A DNA stretch of 64,000 nucleotides, taken from Bog-473 sp963743785 (GTDB taxonomy: Bacteria; Actinomycetota; Acidimicrobiia; Acidimicrobiales; RAAP-2). Position numbers and translations under genes: made by a program. How positions within the stretch are numbered: the first letter of the stretch is position 1; the number at the start of each line of letters is the position of its first letter. This document shows positions 34,385 to 42,753 of the stretch, piece by piece. Under the pieces are notes generated by a model. That model was not told the origin of the DNA and made no database searches. It saw only the letters and a list, made by a program, of their open reading frames with translations. The stretch is from NCBI GenBank assembly GCA_963743785.1, contig CAVURD010000008.1, forward strand, positions 83,955 through 147,954. Reading direction: 5' to 3'.

Positions 34385-35569
34385 TCAACGATTGGACGCC
34401 GGAAGCGACCCGGTCGAAGAGGAGGACGGGGTGGCGGTCGACGAGTCGACCACTGCCGGTGTCCCGTAAATCGATACATCCACCACAGTGCCAGGCGTCA
34501 CCTGCTCAGCGTTTGGTCCCTCCGTGACAGTTTTTCCGACCACGACAGTTTTCTGTTCAAGAAGAGCCGATGTCGTTGGATCAAAGATCAGCATGTCTTG
34601 CCATCCATGCAAGGTGTATGCCACAGCGGTACCTCGACGTCCGATTCCGTCCGTGACGGTGCCCAGCAAATGTACCCCCCGGAGGCGCGAGGCGACCTGA
34701 TAGAGCGCAGATCGCAGGGCCGGAGACGCGTAGGGCTGACCGAGAAGACTCCCGATGATGCCGATCTCAAATTGGACCGACTCAGGGGGGAACACCGCAC
34801 TCGAGTGTGGCAGGAGGCCTTCGATGTCAACCTGGCCATGGGCCAAGAGCGGCCCCAAGGCTGATGGGTTGGTGGGAAGTGCCGACAGGGTGGAGGGGGG
34901 ACCGCCCGGTCCGAACGTCGTGTTGTTGTTCAGGGCAGCGCCCGGGTTAGGTGAACCTGCGGCAAGCCACTTGGCCTTGTCCGCTTGGTTCATGAACGAT
35001 GGTGGACCTGGACTCTCGGTTTGGGACATGCGACCCGAACCGTCGGCTGCCGTCCATGTCTGCACAACTATGGGTTGCAGCAACATGTAGATGTCGTGAG
35101 GACTGACCGGGACGCCGCCCGCGCTACGGGGCGACGGCACTATTTCTGCGCGTGTGATGTTCTTGGTATAGACGAACTGGCCGGGGCCCAGCCGGGGAAA
35201 CGGGGGCTGTTCATGTGCGATCTCGGCCGTGCGCTCAAGGGCGACGGCGCCGGCAGCGTCAGGCTTTCCCGGCGAAGTGATGTTGATGAATAGGAGGACC
35301 ACCACCAGGAGGGAGGCGACCAGCCCCACGGCGACCAGGCGTGGCAGCCGACCTTTGAGTGCGTGCCTTGGCCGCACGGCATCGTTTGACGTCGGCCGAT
35401 CACCTTCGTCTTCGGAAGTCACCGAGCTGCCTGGGTCGATCGCCGTCAGCCGGCTCAGGAGGGCGCTGGCTTCGGGTGTGCGCTCTGAACCGGTTAACGA
35501 TTCGTCGGCGACAGGATTTCGGAGGGAAAGCTCATGGTGCAACGCTTGGTTCGGCCAGCTGGTTTTCAT
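34385..35569 (-). CDS. CU044_5270-like membrane-anchored partner of an ECF sigma factor
   Basis: 394 aa. Residues 1-76 are cytosolic and short of known anti-sigma motifs, one membrane helix spans about 77-97 (VAVGLVASLLVVVLLFINI), and the rest is extracytoplasmic with repeated Gly/Pro-rich and beta-type segments (FVYTKNITRAEIV, VVGKTVTEGPNAEQ). The layout matches the actinobacterial CU044_5270 family found next to ECF sigma factors, presumed sensors/anti-sigma proteins. The start overlaps the sigma stop (ATGA, 35566-35569) and has AGGGAGA upstream. Confidence 0.82.
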   Translation of the reverse strand: MKTSWPNQALHHELSLRNPVADESLTGSERTPEASALLSRLTAIDPGSSVTSEDEGDRPTSNDAVRPRHALKGRLPRLVAVGLVASLLVVVLLFINITSPGKPDAAGAVALERTAEIAHEQPPFPRLGPGQFVYTKNITRAEIVPSPRSAGGVPVSPHDIYMLLQPIVVQTWTAADGSGRMSQTESPGPPSFMNQADKAKWLAAGSPNPGAALNNNTTFGPGGPPSTLSALPTNPSALGPLLAHGQVDIEGLLPHSSAVFPPESVQFEIGIIGSLLGQPYASPALRSALYQVASRLRGVHLLGTVTDGIGRRGTAVAYTLHGWQDMLIFDPTTSALLEQKTVVVGKTVTEGPNAEQVTPGTVVDVSIYGTPAVVDSSTATPSSSSTGSLPASNR

Positions 35570-36258
35570 GAGATCTCCCTTGATGTCCGTGGTGCCGTCT
35601 CGGCGAGCGGAGACCACGTCGGTCGTTGTCCTGGGTCGACTGCTCGGTGAGCAGAGCCGATACGTTTCGCATCCTTCGACGAGTCTGGTTTTGCTTCTCT
35701 TTCGCCGTCCTCGGTGGCCTGCAGGAGTTGTCGAAGATGGCGCCGGGCCCGGTGGAGCCTGACCTTGAACGCCGAAACCGAGCACCCCAGCACGACTGCC
35801 CCCTCGGACGCATCCAAACCTTCCCAAGCCGTGATGCGCAATACCTCGCGCTCGGACTCGGTCAGATGAGCGAACGCGGCGTTGAAGGGCTCTTGCCACC
35901 CTGCAGACTCGGCATGGTCGGGAGAACTGGGCGTGGGCAGGAGTGAAGCCGAACGACGGCCAAGATGCTCGATCCGCTCGATCCGGCGTCTGTGGTGGGA
36001 GACGGCACCTCGAGCAAGTCCATACAGCCAGAGGAGAGCGTCATCGGGCTTCCGATCCAGGTTGGTCCAAGCGGACAAGAATGTGTCGGCGACGGCGTCA
36101 TCAGATACCTCTGGTCTCAGCCGTCGCCGAGCGTAGGCAAGTACCTTCGGGTAGTGCAGGTTGAAGAGTTCGGTGAACTGCTTTTCGCGTTCGGTGCCGG
36201 AGTCGATTTCTTCCACTGTGTTGTATAAGCCCGCCAAGGGCCTCTGAGTTACATCCAA
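35566..36258 (-). CDS. ECF-type RNA polymerase sigma factor
   Basis: 230 aa. Region 2 (FTELFNLHYPKVLAYARRRL, DDAVADTFLSAW) and region 4 (LTESEREVLRITAWEG, LGCSVSAFKVRLHRARRHL) are intact, with a longer C-terminal tail than minimal ECFs. It directs transcription of a small regulon, possibly itself. TTG at 36258 or a later GTG (in the NTVEEID segment) is the likely start. It is translationally coupled to its membrane partner. Confidence 0.88.
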   Translation of the reverse strand: MDVTQRPLAGLYNTVEEIDSGTEREKQFTELFNLHYPKVLAYARRRLRPEVSDDAVADTFLSAWTNLDRKPDDALLWLYGLARGAVSHHRRRIERIEHLGRRSASLLPTPSSPDHAESAGWQEPFNAAFAHLTESEREVLRITAWEGLDASEGAVVLGCSVSAFKVRLHRARRHLRQLLQATEDGEREAKPDSSKDAKRIGSAHRAVDPGQRPTWSPLAETAPRTSREIS

Positions 36259-36605
36259 GCATCAACATCTCAACGACGGACTTCCCTGACCCTAGACCTC
36301 TCAATCTGTCGGGCGCTTCAATCTGTCGGGCGCTGATATTGCTCTTCCCCTGAATACGGCGGAACTCCCCGACCGCCGAATCAACGGCCTGCCATTTCGT
36401 CCGGCGTGGCCACGTCTGGGGGTCAATCTGAAGCTTGAAGGCCTTCACTTTCTAGAGGCGGCAACTGGCCCACTGGACGGCAGGAATGAATGCCAGGTGC
36501 CTGTCCATTGGTACGTCACTGGGAACAATCACCGGCCCGCCGGTAGCTCGCCCCCGAAGAATCCTTCCCATTTGACACACGATGGGGCAGGCTCAAAAGG
36601 TGGCA
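36259..36605. other. Divergent region upstream of the ECF sigma gene
   Basis: About 350 bases between divergent genes. It contains a 17-bp perfect tandem duplication (36301-36334). I see no gene or certain ECF promoter here. Confidence 0.45.
36301..36334. repeat. 17-bp perfect tandem duplication upstream of the sigma factor
   Basis: tcaatctgtcgggcgct is repeated twice without a gap. It could be a site for a regulator or a recent slippage event. Confidence 0.85.
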
Positions 36606-37394
36606 ATGAACCCCCAGAGTCAGTATGCCACTGACCGCAACCTGGCCTCCCGTCAGCGGCTGTGGTCGACAAGCCGTCGAGTACCGGAGTTTGATCTCTT
36701 CGCTTGGGTGCTCGACCTCGCCCGAATCGGGCAGGGCGTGAGCGAGAGCCAGAACCAGACCATCCTCGATGTCGGCTGTGGCAACGGAGCATATGAACGC
36801 GCACTCGCCGAGAGAGGACATCGAGGTCTGCGGGTGGCTGTGGACCTCTCCGCCGGGATGTTGCCGCTCGTCACCGAGGCGGTAGTCGTCCGAGCCGACG
36901 TCCAGGCCCTTCCATTTCCGCGGGATCGGTTCGACCTCGTGTTGGCGCCCCACATGCTCTACCACGTGCCAGACATCGAACGTTCAGCCGGGGAGATCCG
37001 GCGTGTCCTGCACCGAAAGGGTCTCTTCGTCGCGGTCACGAACAGCGTCTCGAACCTCCAAGAACTCAGAGCCCTCGTGGAAGCGGCCGTGGGTACGGAT
37101 TGGAGGATGCTCCGCCCGTCGGACCAGCGCTTCAGCATGGAGGGTGGAGCGGCGCTGCTCTCGTCCGCCTTCGAGTCCGTTGTCCGTGTGGACTGCCCCC
37201 CGAGTGATCTTGTTGTGACGGACGTCGATGCATTGGCCGAATATGTGGCCAGCGTGGCCGACCACTACGAGGATCAAGTTGACGTTCCTTGGGCGGAGGT
37301 GGTGGGTCGTGTCCACGATCTGGCCAGTGCGGCGTTGTCAACAGATGGTGAACTGAAATTCAGCACCGGGGCGGGCGCCTTCGTGTGTCGCTGA
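36606..37394 (+). CDS. Class I SAM-dependent methyltransferase
   Basis: About 262 aa. Motif I is ILDVGCGNGAYERAL, motif II is about VRADVQALPFPRDRFDLVLA and motif III LHRKGLFVAVT. A methyltransferase of the ubiE/Methyltransf_11 type; substrate unknown. ATG 36606 has AAAGG 5 bases upstream; an alternative ATG at 36582 would add 8 residues. Confidence 0.87.
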   Translation: MNPQSQYATDRNLASRQRLWSTSRRVPEFDLFAWVLDLARIGQGVSESQNQTILDVGCGNGAYERALAERGHRGLRVAVDLSAGMLPLVTEAVVVRADVQALPFPRDRFDLVLAPHMLYHVPDIERSAGEIRRVLHRKGLFVAVTNSVSNLQELRALVEAAVGTDWRMLRPSDQRFSMEGGAALLSSAFESVVRVDCPPSDLVVTDVDALAEYVASVADHYEDQVDVPWAEVVGRVHDLASAALSTDGELKFSTGAGAFVCR

Positions 37395-37534
37395 AAGTGC
37401 GATTGCTGGATTGGGGCGAGGCCTGGGCCCCCCGGAAGCCTGCCCGTTCAGCCCCTCCCCCGTGGCCCGGCGGAATGACCACGTCAACGCAATCCCTGTG
37501 AGAATCAGAGTCTCGTGGGCAAGGAGCAGGACGG

Positions 37535-38125
37535 GTGGCGGAGAGCGGAGAGACCCGTCTTCACAGTCTTCGCTGCCGGTTCGGACACAATGTCGATATG
37601 GATGATGCGCCTCCCGAGCACCCGTGGCTACATGAGCAGTTGGCAATCCAGGAGTCGGCAATTGAGGGCAAGGGCCTCTTCGCCAACGAGGACCTCCCGG
37701 CCGACTTGGTCGTCATTCGCTTGGCCGGTCGGCTGGTCTCCTCGTCGGAGCTGGCGAGCCTGATCGGCGAGGCCAAGGCTGATCCCTCGGCCCCATATGT
37801 CGACACGCTGACGATCTACGAGGACGTGCATCTCGTCCTGCCGCCCGCAACGAAGGTCCATTTCGGAAATCACAGTTGTGATCCCAACCTGTGGCACGTA
37901 GGCCCCTATGACCTCGCTACGCGAAAGCCTGTTGCCGCCGGCGAAGAGCTGACAATTGATTACGGCACCCAATCCGGAGCGTCCGGGTTCTCGATGACGT
38001 GCGACTGCGGCTCCCCTCAGTGTCGGGGGGTCATTTCGAGCAATGATTGGCGCCTGCCGTATCTTCAGGCGCGATACCGAAACCATTGGGTACCAGCGTT
38101 GGAGGAGCTCATCTCGGGTGCGTGA
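37535..38125 (+). CDS. SET-domain protein
   Basis: 196 aa. SET motifs are NHSCDPNLW and GEELTIDYG, followed by a post-SET-like CDCGSPQCRG. The catalytic Tyr in the final motif is present. SET proteins methylate lysine in protein targets; bacterial ones are less common and their substrates unclear. The GTG at 37535 has AAGGAG 8 bases upstream; a later ATG at 37598 would drop 21 residues before the domain. Confidence 0.85.
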   Translation: MAESGETRLHSLRCRFGHNVDMDDAPPEHPWLHEQLAIQESAIEGKGLFANEDLPADLVVIRLAGRLVSSSELASLIGEAKADPSAPYVDTLTIYEDVHLVLPPATKVHFGNHSCDPNLWHVGPYDLATRKPVAAGEELTIDYGTQSGASGFSMTCDCGSPQCRGVISSNDWRLPYLQARYRNHWVPALEELISGA

Positions 38126-38231
38126 GAGGCCCGCAACCGGCCCTCACAGGACGGTTCCGGCGTCGCGGCCACTGTTAGCATCGGCGATCCCCCGTTCCAC
38201 GACCACGACCGCTACCGCTGGAGGAACACGA

Positions 38232-39629
38232 GTGGCCGATTATGCCGAATTGCCCCCGACTTCAGAGATGATCGGGTGGATCGATGAGGTGGTCGCGCAG
38301 GGGGTTCGTCGTCCGGGCTACCCCGCGGATCGGTGGGCCGAGGAGTTCATCTTCGACAAGTTCGAGCACCTGGGCCTCCAGTCGGTGCGCTTCGAATCGG
38401 TGGAGGCCGCTCTGTGGAAGGACAGTCACGCTGAGCTCTCGGTCGTGGCCGGGCAACGGACCACCGAGTTCGAGTGTTTTCCAGTCCCGATGTCCGAACC
38501 GACCGTTGTCGAGGGTCCGCTCGCGCGGTGGGACCCGGCAGATCCTGCTGGCGTCGCAGGCAAGGTTGCGCTCTACGAGCTTCGGTTCGGCTCCCTGCCT
38601 GACGAGTTTCCCGTCTCCTCCCGCAGGGCGGCCGCGGCCAGCGCGTCCACGTCGCCTCAAGCCCTAGCTGCATCGGGATGGGCGTTCGACCCTGACCAGA
38701 CCTTCGCCGACGGCACGCACCGCCTTCCCTTCGCCGCGGAACTGCAGGACACGATGGAGCCCGCCATCGCGGCCGGAGCCATCGGGTTCATCGGGGTGTT
38801 GCGCGGGTATCCGAGCGGCGGTTGCGAGTACTACGTCCCCTACGACGGCAAGCCTCGATCGATACCCGGCGTCTACGTCTCGGAGCGCACCGGAGATCGT
38901 CTCCTTGAGCTGCTCGAGAACGACTCCGCCCGGGCCAACATCGAGGTCGTAGCCGAGCGGGGGTCGACGACAACGCGAAATGTGGTGGGTGAGCTACCCG
39001 GAACGGACGACGAGTGGGTCATCATCGGTACCCATCACGACGCACCCTGGGCCTCGGCCGTCGAGGACGGCACCGGCATCGCGATGGTGCTGGCGCAGGC
39101 AACCGCGTGGGCGGCGGTGCCCGAGAGCGACCGCCCGCACCGCCTCATCTTCCTGGCCACCGGGGCCCACATGGCTGCCGCCGCCGGGACGCGCGCCTTC
39201 ATCGAACGCCACCGTCAGATGCTGGGCCGGACGGTTCTCGAGGTCCACCTCGAGCATGCCGCACTCGACAGCCCTCCCGAGGGACAACCACTCGATGCGC
39301 CGAGCACCCGCGTGACCCCTCGATGGTGGTTCACGACCGTGATCCCCGTGCTTGAACGGATCGTCTGGGACGCCATCGTCGAACACCACCTCGATCGATC
39401 CCTCGTCCTGACCCCGGACGCACTGGGTTCATTCCCGACCACCGATGGCGGGCCGTTCCACCTGGAGGGTGTCCCCCTCGTCAACTACCTGACCGCACCC
39501 TGGTATCTCTTCGATCCCGCCGACACCGCAGACAAGGTGGACCGGGCCTCCTTGCTCAAGGTGAGTCGTGCCGCCTACGACATCGTGCGAGCGACGGCCA
39601 AGGTGTCGGCGGCGCAAATGCGTGCCTAA
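38232..39629 (+). CDS. M28-like peptidase fold protein with altered catalytic motif
   Basis: 465 aa. A PA-like insert (about 100-220) precedes the peptidase core. A first metal motif GTHHDAPWASAVEDGTG (from residue 266) matches the HxD...D of M28 peptidases, but the canonical AEExGLxGS acidic pair reads GAHMAAAAGT here. The catalytic Glu and one ligand are therefore not in the usual place. It may be a degenerate or noncatalytic relative, or use a different ligand set. GTG start with GAGGAA upstream. Confidence 0.75.
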   Translation: MADYAELPPTSEMIGWIDEVVAQGVRRPGYPADRWAEEFIFDKFEHLGLQSVRFESVEAALWKDSHAELSVVAGQRTTEFECFPVPMSEPTVVEGPLARWDPADPAGVAGKVALYELRFGSLPDEFPVSSRRAAAASASTSPQALAASGWAFDPDQTFADGTHRLPFAAELQDTMEPAIAAGAIGFIGVLRGYPSGGCEYYVPYDGKPRSIPGVYVSERTGDRLLELLENDSARANIEVVAERGSTTTRNVVGELPGTDDEWVIIGTHHDAPWASAVEDGTGIAMVLAQATAWAAVPESDRPHRLIFLATGAHMAAAAGTRAFIERHRQMLGRTVLEVHLEHAALDSPPEGQPLDAPSTRVTPRWWFTTVIPVLERIVWDAIVEHHLDRSLVLTPDALGSFPTTDGGPFHLEGVPLVNYLTAPWYLFDPADTADKVDRASLLKVSRAAYDIVRATAKVSAAQMRA

Positions 39630-39774
39630 GGCTTGGCACGCCGGCCCTGGAGGCGGCGCATCCGGGCCGACTGGCGGGAGGCACGCGGAGCTATGGCCGA
39701 GGTGCGTCCTTCCGCCGAAGTCCGTTGAGGAACGGCGAAGTGCTCCCCAGTCGGTCGGTTGGCCCAGCTGAGGC

Positions 39775-40302
39775 TCAGAGGTGCGAGAACGGCTCCGCGT
39801 AGGTGAAGAGCCCACGAACGGCCGGGTCATACGTGCGGCTCGGGCGCACCAGGAAGTTCGGGGCCCACCCAGGGTCCGGCGGCTCGATACCGAAGGTGGC
39901 CGCGAGCTCGAAGCCGAAGCGATGGTAGTAAGCCGGTTCGCCGAGGAGCACGATCATGGGTTCGTCCGACGATTCCACGATGCCGATGATCGCCTCCATG
40001 AGCACGGTGCCGACGCCTTGCCGTTGGTGTGACGGGAGCACGCCGAGAGGTCCCAATCCCAGAACGGGTGACTCGTCAGGACCGACCGTCGCCCTGGTGG
40101 CCATGACGTGACCCACCACCAGCTGACCGTTGTCGGCCACCAGGGAGAGCTGGGGCAAGAACGCCGATGAGGCCCGGAGCTCGTCGGCTAGGGCAACTTC
40201 GGGTGGGCGGATGCCGGCATGCCCGTGACGGGCGAACGCCTCGGTGTGCACGCGCCGGACGGCATCGAAGTCATCCGCAGTCTCCTGCCGCACCTCAATC
40301 AA
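39775..40302 (-). CDS. GNAT N-acetyltransferase (YhbS-like)
   Basis: 175 aa. The acetyl-CoA motif is LGLGPLGVLPSHQRQGVGTVLM, followed by MIVLLGEPAYYHRFGFE, typical of YhbS-type GNATs. The substrate is unknown. Divergent from a second GNAT, with a set of 17-bp repeats between. Confidence 0.92.
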   Translation of the reverse strand: MIEVRQETADDFDAVRRVHTEAFARHGHAGIRPPEVALADELRASSAFLPQLSLVADNGQLVVGHVMATRATVGPDESPVLGLGPLGVLPSHQRQGVGTVLMEAIIGIVESSDEPMIVLLGEPAYYHRFGFELAATFGIEPPDPGWAPNFLVRPSRTYDPAVRGLFTYAEPFSHL

Positions 40303-40310
40303 CGATGCAC

Positions 40311-40378
40311 CTCCATCAATCCATGGCCTCCATCAATCCATGGCCTCCATCAATCCATGCACCTCCATCACCCCATAG
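40311..40378. repeat. 17-bp direct repeats between two GNAT genes
   Basis: The unit ctccatcaatccatggc occurs at 40311-40327 and 40328-40344, with a third variant (ending gca) at 40345-40361 and a degenerate fourth (ctccatcaccccatagg) at 40363-40379. It sits in the divergent promoter region and just inside the N-terminal side of both genes. Confidence 0.85.
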
Positions 40379-40422
40379 GTATTACCACCCGGCATACCGA
40401 GGTCGATGACAAGCTGGGGGTG

Positions 40423-40860
40423 ATGGAGGTCATCCGGCGGTTGGAGACGGGAGATTGGGACCGGTGGCTGCCGCTGTGGCGGGGCTATCTGGACTTCTAT
40501 CGAGCCGAGCTCTCCGAGGCGACGACCCGAGCCACCTTTGACCGCCTGACCGGGGCTGATGGCGCGATGTTCGGGCTCATCGCCGTGGCCGAGGACAGCG
40601 GCGGGTCCGGCCTGGCCCACTGCATCGTGCATCCCACCACCTGGTCCCGGCGGCCGTACTGCTACCTGGAGGATCTCTTCGTCGCACCGGCCTCCCGGGG
40701 GTCCGACCTCGGGCGCAACCTGCTGGAGGCGGCCAAGAAGGAATCGGAGGAGCGGGGCGCCGGTCGCCTCTACTGGCATACCCAGCAGTACAACGGCCGG
40801 GCCCGGTCCCTGTACGACCAGGTGGGCCGGGTCACCTCGTTCATCGTCTACGAGATGTGA
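40423..40860 (+). CDS. GNAT N-acetyltransferase
   Basis: 145 aa. The domain runs from IRRLETGDWDRWLPLWRGY to RLYWHTQQYNGRARSLYDQVG; the acetyl-CoA loop reads LFVAPASRGSDLGRNLLEAA with a small variation in the Q/RxxGxG/A pattern (SRGSDLG). ATG at 40423 is favoured; a GTG directly before gives one residue more. Confidence 0.85.
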   Translation: MEVIRRLETGDWDRWLPLWRGYLDFYRAELSEATTRATFDRLTGADGAMFGLIAVAEDSGGSGLAHCIVHPTTWSRRPYCYLEDLFVAPASRGSDLGRNLLEAAKKESEERGAGRLYWHTQQYNGRARSLYDQVGRVTSFIVYEM

Positions 40861-40960
40861 GATGACACACCCAATCCCTACACTGCCGACCATGCTCATC
40901 GTCACCAGACGCGTCAGCGTCACCGGTCTGCCGCTGGCGGCCGGGTAGGGTCCGGTCGTC

Positions 40961-42403
40961 ATGGTGGCTTCCCGCCGTCGCGCCGCGACCTCCACGTCCA
41001 ACTTCGGGGTCGGGCGGCGCGAGTCCCACGTCGCCGATGCCTTCTACGCCCGCTTCGAGGCACCTGAACTCAGCGCCGACGAGGAGGTGCGGCCGCCGGC
41101 CCCGATGGCGGAATCCTGCATCTGTGGGGACGCCCGGCAGATGTCCGAGGTGGCGGACAATTCGGTCGCCCTGGTGGTGACCTCACCTCCCTATTTCGCC
41201 GGCAAGCAGTACGAGGAGGAACTGGACCGCGAAGGTGTGCCCGGGTCCTACCTCGAGTACCTCCAGTTGCTCAGGGAGGTGTTCGCCGAGTGCAAGCGGG
41301 TGCTCGAGCCGGGCGGAAGGATCGCGGTCAACGTGGCCAACCTCGGCCGCAAGCCGTATCGAAGCCTGGCGGCCGATGTCATGACCATCCTGCAGGACGA
41401 TCTGCGGTTGTTGCCACGGGGCGAGATCGTGTGGCAAAAGGGTGAGGGCGCCAGCGGCTCGTGCGCCTGGGGGTCCTTCCGCTCGCCGACCAATCCCGTA
41501 TTGCGCGACGTCACCGAACGGGTGATCGTGGCCAGCAAGGGCCGCTTCGGCCGAGCCAAGAGCCCCAAGGAGCGGCGGGGCGCCGGGTTGCCGTTTGCCA
41601 GCAGCATTCGGGCCGACGACTTCATGGCGTTGACCCTCGACGTCTGGGACATCCCGCCCGAGAGCGCCAACCGGGTCCAGCACCCGGCCCCCTTTCCCGT
41701 GGAACTACCCCATCGGCTGATCGAGCTCTACACCTTCACCGGGGATCTCGTCCTCGACCCTTTCCTCGGCTCGGGCACGACGGTGGTGGCGGCCCGTCGG
41801 GCCGGACGATTGGGCCTGGGCTACGACCTGGACCCGGCCTACGTTGAGCTGGCCCGGGCCCGGCTGGCCGAGGAGGACGACGTGCTTCGTGGGGCGAGCG
41901 AGGTTGGTGGCGGTGGGGCCGGTGGCGGTGGCGGTGGGACCGACCACGGCGCATCGGTGGCCACGCTGGCCAAGGAGGCCTTGGCGTCGGCCGGGTTCGT
42001 CGATGTGCGGGCCAACCGGCGGTTGCGCGGCCTCGGCCTGGTCCTCAGTTTCACGGCGAAAGACGCCGCCGGCTCGACGTGGCACTTCGATGTCGCCGGT
42101 TCGAACTCCGCCTACCGGGGGGGCATGTCCAAGACGGACACGGTGTGGCGGACCCTCGGTCGGGCTCACGTCATGGCGAGCAATGACGTGAAGCCCCTGG
42201 TGATCCTCACGCCTCAGTTGCCTCGGCTCGGAAGCGAAGGGGACAAGGCACTGCGGGCCACAGGCCCGACGGGCTTCTTCGACGCCATCGATCTCTTCTC
42301 TCCGGACGCCCATCGGCGGATGGCGGTGTATGCCAAGGGAGGACAGTCCCGCCCGCTGGTCGGATTCTGGACGGCCAAGGAACTGGCTCCCGACTCGAGG
42401 TGA
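40961..42403 (+). CDS. Beta-class DNA methyltransferase with C-terminal extension
   Basis: 480 aa. The catalytic motif TSPPYF (74-79) comes before the SAM motif DPFLGSGTT (266-274), which is the order of the beta class of N4-cytosine/N6-adenine methyltransferases. A Gly-rich linker (316-326) joins a separate domain (330-480) with WHFDVAG, YRGGMSKTDTVWRTLGRAHV and a VILTPQLP segment. That domain resembles no TRD I recognise and has the look of a restriction-like fold. Target sequence unknown. The stop overlaps the next GTG by 4 bases, so two further genes are likely part of the same unit. Confidence 0.85.
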   Translation: MVASRRRAATSTSNFGVGRRESHVADAFYARFEAPELSADEEVRPPAPMAESCICGDARQMSEVADNSVALVVTSPPYFAGKQYEEELDREGVPGSYLEYLQLLREVFAECKRVLEPGGRIAVNVANLGRKPYRSLAADVMTILQDDLRLLPRGEIVWQKGEGASGSCAWGSFRSPTNPVLRDVTERVIVASKGRFGRAKSPKERRGAGLPFASSIRADDFMALTLDVWDIPPESANRVQHPAPFPVELPHRLIELYTFTGDLVLDPFLGSGTTVVAARRAGRLGLGYDLDPAYVELARARLAEEDDVLRGASEVGGGGAGGGGGGTDHGASVATLAKEALASAGFVDVRANRRLRGLGLVLSFTAKDAAGSTWHFDVAGSNSAYRGGMSKTDTVWRTLGRAHVMASNDVKPLVILTPQLPRLGSEGDKALRATGPTGFFDAIDLFSPDAHRRMAVYAKGGQSRPLVGFWTAKELAPDSR

Positions 42404-42714
42404 GCACGCTCGTCGCCTGTGCCGTCGTGCGTGACGATCCCCCTCGTGTGTTCGTGGCCGAGGACCTGGACACGCTCAACTGGGTGCTGGCCTGCCAGCT
42501 GGTGGCCAAGACGCCAGGGCGGGACCTGCCGGTGGGTGAACGTGACGCACTGCGGGTCGCTCTGACCGAGCAGCGCTGGGGCGACGCGGTCTTCGCCTTC
42601 ATCGACCGCACGGGTATGGCCGTCGATGTCTACGAGAGCACGGACCTCTACGCGCCGATCGATGTCGAGGTAGGACCATTGGAGCTGCAGCTCACGCCCC
42701 TCTTCACCGAGTAG
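42400..42714 (+). CDS. Hypothetical 104-aa protein coupled to the DNA methyltransferase
   Basis: No recognised family. N-terminal MSTLVACAVVRDDPP, later QRWGDAVFAFIDRTG. It begins with GTGA overlapping the methyltransferase stop, and ends 39 bases before the 393-aa gene. The tight coupling suggests that the product is needed together with the methyltransferase. Confidence 0.7.
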   Translation: MSTLVACAVVRDDPPRVFVAEDLDTLNWVLACQLVAKTPGRDLPVGERDALRVALTEQRWGDAVFAFIDRTGMAVDVYESTDLYAPIDVEVGPLELQLTPLFTE

Positions 42715-42753
42715 GCGACCGGCGACGGCGAGCCGACGTGGAAGGATGCTGGC

